Numbered from the stretch's first letter, positions 11,214 to 23,807 are shown. The stretch: 64,000 nt of DNA from Evernia prunastri (GCA_003184365.1 NKYR01000014.1:397819-461818), one strand, 5' to 3'. Notes: a model not told the origin generated them from the letters alone. Program-made: numbers and translations.

Positions 11214-13799
11214 ATGGACCAAAGTTTCGATGATTTCCGAGAAATGCAAGGTTTCGATGATTGCTCTTACAATGGTGTCTTTGATGTGCCATTGAGCAAC
11301 GAATTCCTTAATGGTTTCAATATGGAAGACTGCCAAGCTCAAACTTCTGGGGCGGTCCCGTTTCCCGACTATTCCAACCTAGATGTCCCTGGCAATTGTC
11401 GACAGAGTCCATTATTGCCTTTCCTAAGCGAATTTTCTGCCAAAAACGTTTCCTCGCCAAGCGATAAACCCCTGGGAGCGAACAACGATCCATTAATTTC
11501 ACACCACCGACAACAGCGATCACAGGAGTTGTGCACAAACACAGGGTCGAATCCAAGCGGTAGCCACTTTAACACGAGTCAAAGCTTGTCGAATGGAAGT
11601 AACAACTGCTCCATGCAACATTTAGATCCCTCAATGACAGGCTTGAGCTCTACCAATGCAGGCTCTACCAATGCAGGGCAAAATCTTAAACTCGCAGCGC
11701 CGTCTAAAGGCTCTCTGTGTGTATCCGAAAATTTGTTCCAGAACAGTCCAGCTACAGCACCTTTGAGTGCTTCATATGAGCAAACAGCGACGATGGAGAG
11801 GCCAATGTCAACACACATGTCCAATGCACAAAAAGTCAACAACACTTTTTGTGCTAGCGTACCCGCTGATCTTCAACATTCACCGACATTGAAGTCTATG
11901 CCACACCCCTCACATTCACACCATCAAACTCAACCTCAATCACAGCAGTATTCACCACCTACTTTGAGAGCCGCAAGTCACCATAATACTAACCCGCAAA
12001 TCATGTCATCTACTCACGACTTTACTCAACGCCAAGAGTCTAACGCGCTGCCTGTCCACAGTGACCTTCAAAATGCACAGCGTTTGATAAATAGACCACC
12101 GTTCCGTCGGATCGCAAGTGCACACAATCAAATCAAAAGATCTCCTGTTCTACATAATCACCAGCCCTTTCAAGAGAGCAGCCTAAGAACGTCAGTCACG
12201 CCAAATTGGGGGATAAACGCTTGGGAAGCTGGGCAATACCAAAACCAACGTTATCCTGACCCCCAAACTGTGTTTCAACAGCAATCCCATGGCTCGCCCT
12301 ATATGGGCCATCATCACATCTCAGGGCACCAAGCAAAATCTATGATCAACCATTCACCAGAGCAGTATTGTATGCAACCAAGCAACTCTCGAGAAGCATC
12401 TTTTATAGCCCAGGGACTAACCGATTTCGACTTCGCAGGGTCGAACCCAATGAGTGTAAAGCGCGAAATGTCTTCTCCAGATTCTGAGCACAACATATCC
12501 ACCCCTATCTTGAAGAGTCAGATAAACTCGCCGAAGCCAGAGAGAAAGCGACGTGTAAAGCAGGAGCCCAAGAATAATGATGACAACGAAGTGGCCATCG
12601 ATGCCATTGCGCTCCAAACAGCGGATTTGACGACCCTGGACGGGCCAATGGATCACATCAACGTTAAAGAATTGATTGATGCTATGCACAATATAGATGA
12701 AGTTGAGGACAATCTAGGCATGCAGAAAACCTGGAAGAAAGTCGGAAAGGCCAAAGCGATGAGAATTAGAGAGGTATGTGTGGAGCTGCTGGTGAGTCTA
12801 GAATTATTGAAATCCGTTCTTAAAGGTGAAGAAGTTGACTTAGAATACTTTAGAAATTGACTAAGCAGGCTCAACAACAAAGTGGGGTCCCTTTGGGTGA
12901 CAAGAAAGTTATCAAGCAGTATGCAACATTTCAAGAGCGGTTCAATGCCTTGCGCGCAACCCTTAGGGTATTTTCCTCCCTCATCCGCTATACTAGGTGG
13001 ATTCTGCTAACAGCATTATCTTAGTTTCAAAAGACAGTGTGCAAGCATTTGATCGAGCCTCCTTACTCTTTCCATGTGGTTGACGATCCGGAATACGCGG
13101 CAAATGTATGTTCCATTCTTTCAGCCTTTACACAGTCCAAAACTGACATTCTACAGCGTGTCAAGAACAACCGTAAAGTGAACTTGCAGAAGGCAGAAGC
13201 AATTCGCCTAGGCCGCGAGCATCTAGGCGAAAAGGGCCAAGGCAAAGGGAAGCCTATGCTAAAGACAAAGAAGCGTGGGCGAGCGCAGATGGAGGACGAT
13301 CACAACGACGAGGTAGATTCAGCTGACGAGTCACCAAGTGATGATGAGACGGACGCATCATCCTACGCGATTGCACCCAAGTCTGCTCGTCGCAATGTCC
13401 GTCCTTCTAAGAGGACTAGGAGCGTAAGTCCTTCCAAACATCAACCAGTTAATGACGTGATAACTGACACTTCCTCGTACACAGTCATCAAATAGCAACC
13501 AACGTCAAGAGCAGGAAAGCAGCGCTGAAGCCTCGTACTTGCCGCAGGCTCACGATGTTGATGACCCTTTCTCCCAAAGCCCACATCAGAACGCCTATGC
13601 TTGCACTCCGCAGGCGCAAATGCTTCCGGAACATGACCGCATGCATCATGGTCTTGCCAACGGTCACCACTCGTCGACTCTCAACCAGCAATATCCCTTT
13701 CCATCTGGCAGTGAATCCGGAACGGGTTTTTACGGGGACAACTCCACTGGTGGCAGCGACAGTGAAGGTCTTGGCAGTACTAGCCACGGATGCAATTGA
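11214..13799 (+). CDS. Conserved fungal Gln/Asn/Ser-rich protein, possible regulator
   Basis: I do not recognise a named family. Exons 11214-12791, 12869-12967, 13025-13105, 13157-13423 and 13485-13799 give 779 residues, all joined in phase 0. The first 500 residues are low-complexity (Ser, Asn, Gln, His). A compact conserved-looking domain follows (about residues 480-600): ELIDAMHNIDEVEDNLG, then KTWKKVGKAKAMRIREVCVE, QYATFQERFNALRATLR and CKHLIEPPYSFHVVDDPEY. After it come basic stretches (KTKKRGRAQ, RRNVRPSKRTRS) that could be nuclear localisation signals, and an acidic Ser-rich patch. The composition suggests a nuclear regulatory protein, which is inference. The region upstream is long and may carry a long leader. 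Confidence 0.82.
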
Positions 13800-14518
13800 G
13801 CCTTGCGAGCATGTGCTATGGCCGATTCGATAGTCCGGCTTCAGCACACCTCAGCAGAAGCCTCTTCCAGTCTTGAGGGCTGAGGCGTTACCGTTTACAC
13901 CAGATCCGAATCGACTTTCCCTTTTTCTTATACGCCCGCCAGACGAATCGACTACATCTTTCCTCTGCTTCAGTGGAGACCGCGTCTTCCGCTCGAGGCC
14001 CTCCTCGAGCTCCACAACATCTCTGCAGTCTTTTTAATATACATTCACGAACTTGACGAACCAGCATAGCGGCTGCGCATTCTTACAATCAACATGCTTT
14101 TCTCAACATTTTCGCATTCACCGGCGCCTTCGTCCGGAAACACGATCACGCGATGTATCCCCCGGCCACCGACTGACTATTCTTATTGACCTCTTCAGCA
14201 TTGCATAGCCAGCGAAGGAGCACATAAGGGTATTGACAACTCATAGAGCGCTGTTGTCACATCAAGGCGGAGAGATAGAAAGCGGCCGATTGTGTTATTT
14301 CGGTTTGTACATACTTGAGCGTGAGTGTTCGAGCCTCTGATGGCTATGCGAGATACTCGTCTTTTTGTTAGCAACCACTCATGCGATTCGAATTACACAT
14401 TAAGACCCGGAATTAATTCGCGGATGCAGTTGCACGCAGTTGAATTGAATTGGTGTGATGCTAGAATCTCAATGCTAATGCTCGCCAACACCGAATATAT
14501 CCTGCTTCCCAGCCCAAT
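13800..14518. other. Convergent intergenic region
   Basis: About 720 bases between two convergent genes, presumably both 3' UTRs. I see no gene here. Confidence 0.5.
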
Positions 14519-15439
14519 CTACTTGCCCTGATTGAAGTTCATGTTGTAGCCACCAGTGTTCGGATCTTTCTCCATCTTGAAATTGTCCGTCGACAGCCCG
14601 AATGGTTTCAGTATACCATTGCCCAATTCTTTCAATTTCCCCATCATATCACCCATCTCCTTCTCCTTGGCTGTATTGATGCGTGGAGGTAGACTTCTCA
14701 GCGCTGCCTGGACGATCTTCATGTCTTGTGGTGGCAGCGTGGGCAGTTGCGCAAGAGCCTTGTAATCATCCTCGGCACCTTGTAGATTTCCCCATCCTCC
14801 TTGCTCTGATTTCGCTTTGGCTCGGCGCATGAGAGCTTTGGAGCGTATGCGGAGGATATCATCGCGCCGTTGGTCACTCATTTCAAGCTTTTTGAGCTCT
14901 TCTTCTGCTTCCGCGCCTTCCCCTTCGATCTCCACGACGCCCCCATCTTTCCCTGCTTCATCCTCTTTGTTCTCTTTCTTCTTTTTGGGTAAGAGCCTGT
15001 CTAACGCATCTAGAGCCGCGGTAGCTGATTCAATAGCCGCTTTCCAGTCCTCAAGCTTTAAATGGCAGGCGGCGATATTGCTTTTCAGTACCGCAATCTC
15101 ATATTCTAGGTAGTTCGGGCAGGACGACAGCGCTTTGTCATATTCGCCTATGGCTTGAGAATATTGTGATGAGGTAAAGAATTTGTTCGCTGCGGTTTTT
15201 TGCGCGTTAGACTGCTCTAACAAGGCCTAAAAACAGTCCCGTCAGCTCCCGGCCGGAGATAGGAGGGGTAGAAGTGGCAAGAGAGCGGGGCCATTGGCAG
15301 GGTCTGGGGAAAGGAAATAAGACCAGAGGGAAGGGAGCATGAGGCTTGAGCTTACAGCTTCTTCCTCTGGAGAAAGACGTGGAGCGACTGGGGCATCAGA
15401 TTCGTCAGGCCGATCGCGAGATCGATCTGGGTCTGCCAT
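14519..15439 (-). CDS. TPR protein of the TTC1 family
   Basis: A likely co-chaperone-type tetratricopeptide protein of the cytosol. Exons (minus) 15439-15356 and 15226-14519 give 263 residues; the first exon encodes an acidic, charged N-terminus (MADPDRSRDRPDES) ending PEEEA, which joins in phase to ALLEQSNAQK. TPR helices begin at NKFFTSSQYSQAIGEYDKAL and continue through YEIAVLKSNIAACHLKLEDW. A Lys/Glu-rich insert (PKKKKENKEDE) then separates them from the third TPR (LRIRSKALMRRAKAKSEQG, DDYKALAQLP). The tail MGKLKELGNGILKPFGLS and NFNQGK is typical of TTC1 proteins. The exact partner is unknown. Confidence 0.85.
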
Positions 15440-16032
15440 ATGTAACCGGCTATAGTACTCTTGGATTACTATGTATATCTTTGAAGGCCCTTGCTTGATA
15501 AAGTATGTGTGAAGCAGTACATTTACTCCGTACTACGTTAGTACACGAGGGTTAGGTACTCACTCAGCATCCTTGTTTGGTGTAGTGCATTACCTTAGGT
15601 GTACCCTGAAGGAATACTTTGCCTAGTTGGAACTTGGAATACTTTACTCTAAGCGATAGCCGCCTCTGGAAGCGCGCATTCAGTCTATTCGATACCGAAA
15701 ATAAAGCGGAAGTGATGCAAGGAAAAGTCTCAAAGTCTCAAAGTCTCACAACGTGGTAGAAACTCTAGCAAAAAGTTAAGTGAAGCAAGTGAGGAAACGT
15801 GCGAGATGGTGTTGATACCAATACGCATAATGAACCCCTCTCATTTGCTTGGGTTTGCCCCTTCACTCTTCTCGCACAAATACAATATGTTCTATAACAC
15901 CAGATTTGTTTTAACTCCCTTGTTCTCATGTAAAACCCCCCCTCGCACTTTCCAACCTGATCCAGAGCTCCAACAGCACACACAACCCTCACAAGCCAGC
16001 TATCGGCCCATTCCAATACCAATACCGCCATC
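15440..16032. promoter_or_regulatory. Divergent promoter of TTC1-like and HAD genes
   Basis: 593 bases between two divergent start codons. It contains three tandem copies of AAGTCTC(A) near 15726-15748. A CT-rich run with many ACC/CCA steps lies just before the HAD start. Confidence 0.5.
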
Positions 16033-17024
16033 ATGATTATGGCAAATCCTGAGTAGGCTTGCTTTTATCCTCCATTTCATCTGTGAACTAACTAATGCAC
16101 GCTGATGTCCAGATTTCCCAAAATTCGCGCCTGTCTCTTTGACATGGACGGACTTCTAATCGACACAGAGGACATCTACACGAAGTGCAACAACGTAATT
16201 CTGCATGAGTATGGCAAGCCTTCTCTTCCCTGGAAAATCAAGGCCCAATTGCAAGGCCGCCCCGGTCCCGACGTATGCCTCTCTCTTCCCGAACCCTCTT
16301 TCCCCACCCCCAAACCCCCACGCAAACTGACAAAACTCCATAGTCCGCTGAAATCTTCCACGCCTGGGCCCAGCTGCCTTTGTCCCGCTCCACCTTCACC
16401 ACCAAGCAGGCAAAATTGCAGGCACAATTCTTCCCCTCGACTCAGCCGCTCCCCGGTGTCCCACTCTTGCTGAAAACACTCAAGAATTCAGACACTCACC
16501 TTGCGCTCGCCACTTCTTCCAACACGGTCAATTTCCGCTTGAAGTCAACGCATTTACCTAACCTCTTCAGCGCGTTCCCACATTCTCGTCGCATCTTCGG
16601 CGACGACCCTAGGATAGCCGCAGGGAGGGGGAAACCCGCACCGGACATCTACCTTCTGGCATTGGAATGCATCAACAAAGAACTGAGAGCCAAGGGAGAA
16701 TCCATCATCTACCCCCAGGAATGCCTAGTGTTCGAGGATAGTGTGCCGGGAGTGGAGGCGGGCCGACGTGCGGGAATGAGGGTGGTCTGGTGTCCACATC
16801 CGATGCTCTTGAAGGAGTATGTGGGGAGGGAGAGGGAGGTGCTCGCTGGGGTTGCTAATGGAACCGATCAGGAAGTTGACGATGCTCTGCACGGGGCCAA
16901 ATTGGACGGGACCGGTACCAAAGGGAGGACCAACGGGTACCATTCTAGGATGGATGACGGGCGGGCTGAGATGGTGACGACGTTGGAAGATTTCGACTAC
17001 GGAAGATACGGGATTCAGATCTGA
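16033..17024 (+). CDS. HAD-superfamily sugar/nucleotide phosphatase (HDHD1/GS1-like)
   Basis: A cytosolic HAD hydrolase; relatives dephosphorylate pseudouridine-5'-phosphate or small phosphosugars, but the substrate here is not clear. Exons 16033-16052, 16113-16272 and 16344-17024 give 286 residues. The short first exon (MIMANPE) is inferred from a GTAGGC donor, a CTAAC branch site and the CAG acceptor at 16110-16112; without it translation could start at 16105. Motif I is DMDGLLIDTED (nucleophile Asp17), motif II LATSSN, the motif III Lys is in GRGKPAPDIY, and motif IV is FEDSVPG. The C-terminal 60 residues after VVWCPHPMLLKEY form a Gly-rich extension that ends DFDYGRYGIQI. Confidence 0.85.
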
Positions 17025-17273
17025 GTCGGAGTTGCGTAGAGAAGTGAGACGGGTCAGACTTCATGCATGCGATAAAATGGTTAGGTATTGACCTGGAAGA
17101 GAGATAGAGGGTAGACTAGATCATAGATACGTGCATGCATTGAATGTTGCTCCAAATAGTCTTCAATCTCTAAGCATCTTCACGAGCACTGCCCTTATCT
17201 CGAGCGTTCCGAAACCTTGAATTTGTTACTTTTGTTTGGTATCTTCACCGCTGGACTACACTAACGACTTCGC

Positions 17274-18554
17274 TCAGGTGAAAAAGAAGGCATTTCCCTC
17301 GGCATCCTTCCTCACACCTTTAGCGTAATCCTTCGTCGGATCGAACTCCTCCCAAACACTCGCGGGGAAGATGTGCTTGTTCCGCTCATACCACCGCCGA
17401 TCCACAACCTTTGTGAAATTTGGATCGGCGTTCGCTCCCTCGAGGTGGCGATCCGCGGGCGTGACCTGGCCGTTATTCTTCTGCTTCGTCTTCGAGGGCA
17501 GAGAGATCGGGTCGTAATCGTCCGGGACCTGGTCTGGAGACTCTGAGCCATCTGACGGGGGTGCAGTGGTCGCGGCGTAGTCGAAGAGCGGGGTCGAGCC
17601 CGGACCCACGGTCTTGTTGACGATGAAGTAGTAGAGCTCGTAGTGGTGAGGTATGATGATCTCACCTCTCACGAGGAGCAAGTCATCCACACCGACCCTT
17701 GCCCATTCCCTCCTGCTGTTGGCTTTCTCACCGCCTCCTACACCGAGCTCTGCCCCCACTTTTCTACTTCGGTCGAGAAACAGCCAGACGTAGTCGCCTT
17801 TCTTGACTTTACATGCCCCGCCGGGTATGTTTGTGCCGTCGTAGAAGACAAAGGGGATGATGATCTCGGTCGCTTTGACGGCTTCTTGCATCAAGAGGAA
17901 CTCTTTACGTAGCTGTTCTCGGGTCTGTGCGTCCTTGAGCAGCGCAGACTTAGTCATCGCTTTGGGGGCGACGCTAAGGTTGGCATTCGCCCCAAGGCGC
18001 TTTCGTTCCGTGAGATTACCAGGTCGCGACAATGCAGGTGAGGCCTTGGTGGGTTCATCTTCATCTGCAGTGCCATCTCTTGGCGTCAGCTCCGACGATT
18101 CAATCTTCTCCACCTCTTCGTCATCGACCCCAAACGACAATTTTCCCTTGGCCACGTGCTTCCGTTTCTTTTTCGGTGCCGGTCTATGAGGTGCTGAAAC
18201 ACTGTGCTTTGACCGTCAGTCCTGCAGCCGCGAGAAAAAAAAACGTGCTCTGCCTTGCATGATCCCCACAACTTACCCGTCAATGGTATCATTTTTATTG
18301 CTATTTTGGGTCGAATTCCCAGGTACAGATGACGATGCAGGCGCAAAGCGGCCAAAGCTTGCGGCAGTTCCCTGTGCTTCGCGCTCCTTGCGCTCGAGCG
18401 CCTCTGCTCGTCGCTTTCGGAAGTCGGAGAGGTGGACTAGGCCGACGGTTTGAGATGCTAGTAGATCGGCAGCCGTTGAGGCTTGCGTGGTGAAACGTGG
18501 GTTCGGGGTCGGGACTCGAGAGGTGTCATTTGAGGAGGGGTTGGAGGAGGCCAT
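17274..18554 (-). CDS. xap5: XAP5/FAM50 family nuclear protein
   Basis: A conserved nuclear protein; relatives are linked to chromatin and transcription or splicing. Exons (minus) 18554-18277 and 18201-17274 give 401 residues. The N-terminus carries the family motif TVGLVHLSDFRKRR. A KKKRKH signal and acidic stretch come next, then the XAP5 domain: PFVFYDGTNIPG, KKGDYVWLFLDRSRK, REWARVGVDDLLLVRGEIIIP, HHYELYYFI and finally DRRWYERNKHIFPASVWEEF. The start at 18554 (MASSNPSSND) matches the usual N-terminus; an in-frame ATG at 18629 would add 25 residues. Genes 5' to it diverge toward HEI10. Confidence 0.92.
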
Positions 18555-19259
18555 CGAGATTTTTGAGGATGAAACGTCGAGTTCTTTTTTAAGAGGGTCG
18601 GAGTTGCTGGTGGGTGTTAATATGGCCAAGCGCTAAAACTGTGACAATTTTACTAGTGACTGAGGTAAGTTTTACCGCATGCCTGAAAAGAAACTCGGGT
18701 AGTGAATACCTCTATTGATTATTGAGTGAAGCACTTATTCGGAGCCAACAAAGATAGGCGATATTCCAGAAGCCTCAAATTTCTGCTACTTCTTTGTTCT
18801 ACTCTCCTACTTTGACGGGTCTCTGGAATTTACATCCCAGACATAGTCCATATAATATATCGTTGTCCTTGCGCCGAGACATGGGTTCTCTCAACGTACT
18901 GAATGGATCATCTCTATCATGTTCAAGCACAGCGAAAGCGGTGGCTCTACAAAGCACGCTAGTCCTGAAGGATAAGAACGTGCAATGCTGCTTTCATAGA
19001 ACATTTCTTGTGGACCACATCCTATGTGTTAGACATCAAAGATAGTATCTCCTTGATGAATGTAGGAGTAAGGAGCTGCCTAGTACTGGCCTCGCCGGAA
19101 GAGGTGTTCCTTCCTCTAGATATCAACAGAGGAAAGGGCGACCTTTCCTAAATCTAAAGCTATTGTTTGCCGTCCACTACACCCAACCAAAACCTTCCTA
19201 ATCGATTCTTTCTACTTCTGTCGCTTTCAACAAGGTCTTTTCTGAACTTCTCTAGAGTG
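18555..19259. promoter_or_regulatory. Divergent XAP5/HEI10 intergenic region
   Basis: About 700 bases upstream of both genes. I see no further coding sequence and no clear named element. Confidence 0.45.
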
Positions 19260-20717
19260 ATGGACTTTACGCTACGTTGCAATGCGCTCAGTTGCAGGGC
19301 CCAGCTCGTAGAGCGGGCTGTGGTGACGACTTGCAGGTTTGTATACCCGAAGGCCATACTTGCAGCGGACTGACAGCAAGTCTAGCCACGTCTTCTGCAA
19401 CCCTTGCTCTGACGAACTTGGTTTGACTGCACCAGCTGGTGGTAATCGAGTCTGCCCAGCGTGCCGAACTCTTCTTTCTCAACCTGATGACGCTGTCTCC
19501 ACATCATTGCATCCCACCGAGGACTACAAGACGAGTGTGCTGAGTGGCCTCAATCCTAGTACCATCATGGAATGCGCTGGGCGTGGGTTGGCCTTCTGGA
19601 GCTACCAATCGACGCAGGAGGTGTACGTAGAGAGCTGACGTTGTCTCTTACGTTTACTCATAACTTGCAGCATCTTCCAGGAGTATACGGTGAAGGCAAT
19701 GACGGAGAAGCATAACACTCTCAACGTGCAGATCGACAAGATCCTCAATGACGCGAATTCGGAATTGAACATCCTGAATCAAAAGCTGAACTGTATGATT
19801 CGCGACATGATGAGTGTCTTCCGTACTAATCCCAAAAAGACATGCAGATAGACCAGGACAGGCTCAAAGCCGAGAACAAGAACCTCGTAACAGCATTTCG
19901 AGAGAAGAGCCGCAAACATCAGCAGACACAAGAACTCTATGATCGCTTGAAGCGAAAGGATATGACAGCGGCAACTCAGTCTGCAGCGTTCGAGTCCGTG
20001 GAGGAAGTCCTCGGCAACTTCTCAGGTCGTCAAAGCTTCATCCCTTCTCAGCACAACTCTGGCGCTCCAGAGAAACACCCTCAACAAGACTTCCAGTCCC
20101 CTCATGGGAATCGCGACGGTGCAGAACGAATGCATGCCCGACGGAAGAGCGGTAGCAATGAGAATCGAGGCAATGGGGCGATGATGCCTCCTCCGCTCCA
20201 TCGACCAGGAGCTACTGGCAGCAGCACCTACGGTTTTGGTAAGCCAAAATCGTTGATATCACACAAATGGTGCTAACGATAGTCTAGCAAATCCCATGCC
20301 TACACCATCCAACCATCGCACTCAGCTTGGGCCGACAGCTCAGTCTGCCAACCGCCTAGGGACAGGTAGTTATCGACATCCCGCGAACATGATGAATAGG
20401 GATTCGCAGAACCATACTCCAGGCCAACGGCAATCTCTCGCCGATCTCAACGTGAGCAGCGTGAACAGGAACGGCTTGAGCGGGTATGGAATGAGTGCGG
20501 GTATGAAGGTTGGAAAACAGCAAGGTGAGCTCGCATCATGGTGGAAAGAGTCGTTGCCTGGAACTCTTGGATGCTTTCCAGGCTGACTGTCCGTCACAAC
20601 TTCCCAGGATCACGATCGCTAGAAGCCGCACATTCCAGCCAAGGTCAGCCGAATGGGCAACCTCATCAGCAATTCCAGGCTCAGCAGTTTCAACGCAATG
20701 AAGGTGCATACTATTGA
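19260..20717 (+). CDS. HEI10: HEI10/CCNB1IP1-like RING protein, meiotic crossover factor
   Basis: A SUMO/ubiquitin E3-type RING protein; the family (Sordaria Hei10, human CCNB1IP1) marks recombination sites on meiotic chromosomes. Exons 19260-19336, 19386-19622, 19671-19792, 19840-20238, 20288-20524 and 20608-20717 give 393 residues. The RING starts at once: CNALSC, VVTTCSHVFCNPC, then CPACRTLL. The conserved DYKTSVLSGL and IMECAGRGLAFWSYQ follow, then a coiled coil (KAMTEKHNTLNVQIDKIL to KHQQTQELYDRLKRK). The C-terminus is disordered and Gln-rich, ending RNEGAYY. The third-to-fourth exon join uses an AAG acceptor and is the weakest. Expression is expected in sexual development. Confidence 0.88.
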
Positions 20718-20834
20718 TTATCTTCAAGGAGGCAGGTGTCTCGATCTACTAGCATAGTAATCTTTTGCTCGACAGGTAATCATGTTTCGCTTACCTCAGC
20801 TCTCTTACACTGATTGGCATTGGTCCACATTCTG

Positions 20835-21291
20835 TCAACATTCTGGTAATTTACTGAATCCGAAGAGTGCTAGCTTGATAGCTTGAACTGTCGTTGTGGC
20901 CCCGAAGACTTGAAACGTCGTTCTCGGTTCATATTGCCTACTCGTATTCGGGTCGATGACTTTTGCATTGGATGCATTGGTTGGTGGGGTTCCTTGCTGA
21001 CTGAGCAGTGAGCTTGATCGCGGCGCATATTGAGGCATCTGATTGGACTTGATCCCTTTCACGACTCACGCTAACCTCAACTCGCATTTGGAAACATTTC
21101 ACTGGCTCCATAGTGTGCATCGTCTTGTCTTCTGCAGCATGGACTCTAACAAGTCCTAAAAGCCACATTTTCTTATTCTCGCCTAAAGTACATAAAGCAT
21201 GCAAACCCATCCCTTTCCCCTGCTTGACATGAGGAATCAAGTCAGATTGCCTTATACAGGAAACAAAGAGGCTTCTGACTTGGAATTCCAT
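20835..21291 (-). CDS. Small hypothetical protein (candidate)
   Basis: A two-exon candidate (minus 21291-21070 and 20996-20835, 127 residues) with a consensus GTGAGT donor, CAG acceptor and phase-0 join. The first exon includes GLHALCTLGENKKMWLLGLV and the second PRTTFQVFGATTTVQAIKL; no domain is recognised. It lies between HEI10 and the SDR, and its start codon is only 91 bases from the divergent SDR start. It may be a real small gene or chance open frames. Confidence 0.35.
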
Positions 21292-21382
21292 CAGATTTTC
21301 ATTCGTGTTCTTTTCTAAGCAGGCTCCGAAGACATCATTTCAGAAAATAAAAGTCAAATTCGATCTCCGTCCTTAGCTTGCA

Positions 21383-22773
21383 ATGGTTTCCCTTACACAT
21401 GTCCAATCCTCCAATGCTCGCATCGCCTCTGCTCTTCCACCGGGTCTCATCGCCGTCTACGTCGGTGCTACCAGCGGTGTTGGCGAAACCTCGTTGAAGC
21501 AATTTGCCAAGTATGCCCGCCAGCCCCGCCTTTATTTTGTTGGCCGCTCACAGGAAGCCGGAGAGCGCATTGCAGCCGAATGCAAGAACCTGGACTCGGA
21601 AGGGGAGTATATCTTCCTCAAGGCAGATACCAGCTTGATCTGTACTGTCGATGATGTCTGCCGAGAGATCAAGAGCAGAGAGAAGACGATCAACCTCTTA
21701 TTTCTCAGTACTGGATCCTTGATTAGCACCGGTACGAGATTCTTCACATGTTGCTCTGGTTCACAGCAGTAGATGAGTATTAATCATCTGACCGTGATAA
21801 GCATACAGAGACTTCAGAAGGCCTCCCCTTCGGCACAGCGCTGTTGACTTATTGCCGCAATCGATTTATTGTCAACCTCTTACCACTCCTTCAACAAGCC
21901 ACTGCGCCTCGTCGCGTTGTCACCGCATTCGCCGCCGGTAAAGGTCTGTGTATTCCGTGGCTTCACTCACTACCTTGGCCCAAATTTGAGCCTTGGGACA
22001 CGTCTCTGGAGTTCACACTCTGAAGAAATACCTCAAAGACTTGAAACTGCTCTTTGAATAGGAAGTACTGACTCTGGAAATGTCAACAGAGGGCCCAGTC
22101 AGCGTCGAAGACTTCCCAGGACGGAAGGTCTCTGCGCTCTCCTCACGTGGCCATGCCAGCTCGCTTGTCACCTTGTCCCTCGAAGCCCTTGCCCAGAAAG
22201 CACCGAACGTGACTTTCATCCACGACTTCCCGGGTCCGGTCAAGACGAACTTTTTGCGAGGTGGCCAAGGTGCAGCGGTATCCGTTCTGAACGGAGTCTT
22301 CAAACTCTTCGTATCGCCCATGATGAGTTTTTACTCTAATCAGGAGTGTGGAGAACGTCACTTGTTTCTCTCTACGAGCGCGAGGTACGTACGTTGAGGA
22401 GCGGTCCCCTTCGTAGTTCGTGTCGAATTTACGGGTCTTGGGAGCAAAAAAGTGTTCTGCTCTGTAGCTTTTATTGTAGCCCAGGCTTCTCGCACCAATC
22501 AGGGCATGCTGACCCCGAAATCCGCTCAGGTATCCAGCGGGTTCGAATGGCGATGCAACTTCAGGTGTACCATTGACGGGCGAAGTTGCAGTCGCGAGAG
22601 GGACCAACGGCGAAAACGGAAGTGGTGTGTACTCCGTCGATCTGGAGGGTGAGAGCTCCGGACCCAAAGTGGAGAAGCTCCTGGCCGATTTCAGGAACGA
22701 AGGCGTGGTGGAGAAGTTCTGGAAGCATACGGAGGAGGAGTTCAGGCGCATTACTGGACAGGAAGCGGCGTAG
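21383..22773 (+). CDS. Short-chain dehydrogenase/reductase-like protein
   Basis: A Rossmann-fold NAD(P)-binding oxidoreductase of the group common in fungal secondary metabolism. Exons 21383-21731, 21809-21943, 22090-22384 and 22530-22773 give 340 residues. The dinucleotide-binding loop is YVGATSGVGE; LYFVGRSQEAGERI is the second strand, and INLLFLSTGS the NNAG-equivalent. The catalytic YxxxK is replaced by YCRNR at LLTYCRNRFIVNLLPLLQQ, so the Lys is Arg. Joining AAGK to EGPVSVEDFPGRKV fits the family and uses a CTGAC branch site, with a GTCTGT donor. The C-terminus (VEKLLADF, FWKHTEEEFRRI) closes as in relatives. No biosynthetic cluster surrounds it. Confidence 0.82.
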
Positions 22774-23807
22774 GTGAAGCTACTGCCTTTTCATCCGGGC
22801 GATGGACACAAGGATTGGTGCTGCGCGGTGGTGGTCAGTGACTGATTCGGTAGAACGGCAGCTTGGCTTCAATGCGGGCTTGGTATCTGGGTTGGTGTTT
22901 TGATCGTATCGCGTTGGAGACACAGGGTATCTGAGTGTATGATGACTTTGGGCTGTGACGAGATCAATTCTTTTATTGAGGTTTGACTACTCTTTGAAGG
23001 GGGGGAGGGCACAGGTATGGGACTTTTTATACATCAGCTTTGGAGCTACTGTCTGCGATCGCAGCGCTCTATTGCACAATTCCATCTGGCTAGTACCGAA
23101 AGTCCAGCATTCTCTCTTATTCAGCTTCTCTAGCAGTCCTCAGTTCCTGTTTGGTTTGCTCACGTTTTACTGAAGGGTTTCCCCCAGTTGTCGCAAAGCT
23201 GCTGTTGAGAGGAACGTTTCCTGGTCAGATACCTGCGCTTCTTTAATTATGATTGCTTTTCATTAGCCTTGTTCCCTTGGCTTGCTGCCCATGGTCTTTA
23301 AGTTTGCTCCAATGCCACTTTCATGTAGCAGCGCGCCTGGGAGGAAGATGAAAGAGAAGTCGCTGTCATTACGTCGTAAGCTTTGTTGCCGTTGTCAGAT
23401 AAAGCACGGTGGACGATTCCTGACTCTGGACACTCATGACGCTTAGCTGCTGTATGGTGTCGAGGCAGTTGCCAGCGACGTCGACGAGTTGCAGCTCCAG
23501 TGTGGTCGGTTCTATCAATCCGCTCTTTGTTTCAAGGAAGGCCATTCCGTCTTATTGTGGTTTTGCTCGAGTCTCCATTCATATCATATCTGCTGATTGG
23601 TTTTGACGACACTGAAGTTCTTGGATCACGGAGGATGTTACCCCATCATCTCGAAGAAGGTCATTCCGAGGACTCCCATCTTCGCGCCTCTATGCAAGGG
23701 TCAGCATATGTCATATTGCAGTCATTGAACACGACCTTTACGTAATTGTTTTTGATTGTGATAGTGACAGAAAGATATCAAGCGAAATTGCTTCCATCTA
23801 GTCCGTC
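22774..23807. other. Intergenic region without a recognised gene
   Basis: About 1 kb after the SDR. Only short open frames without domain signal are present. Confidence 0.4.
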
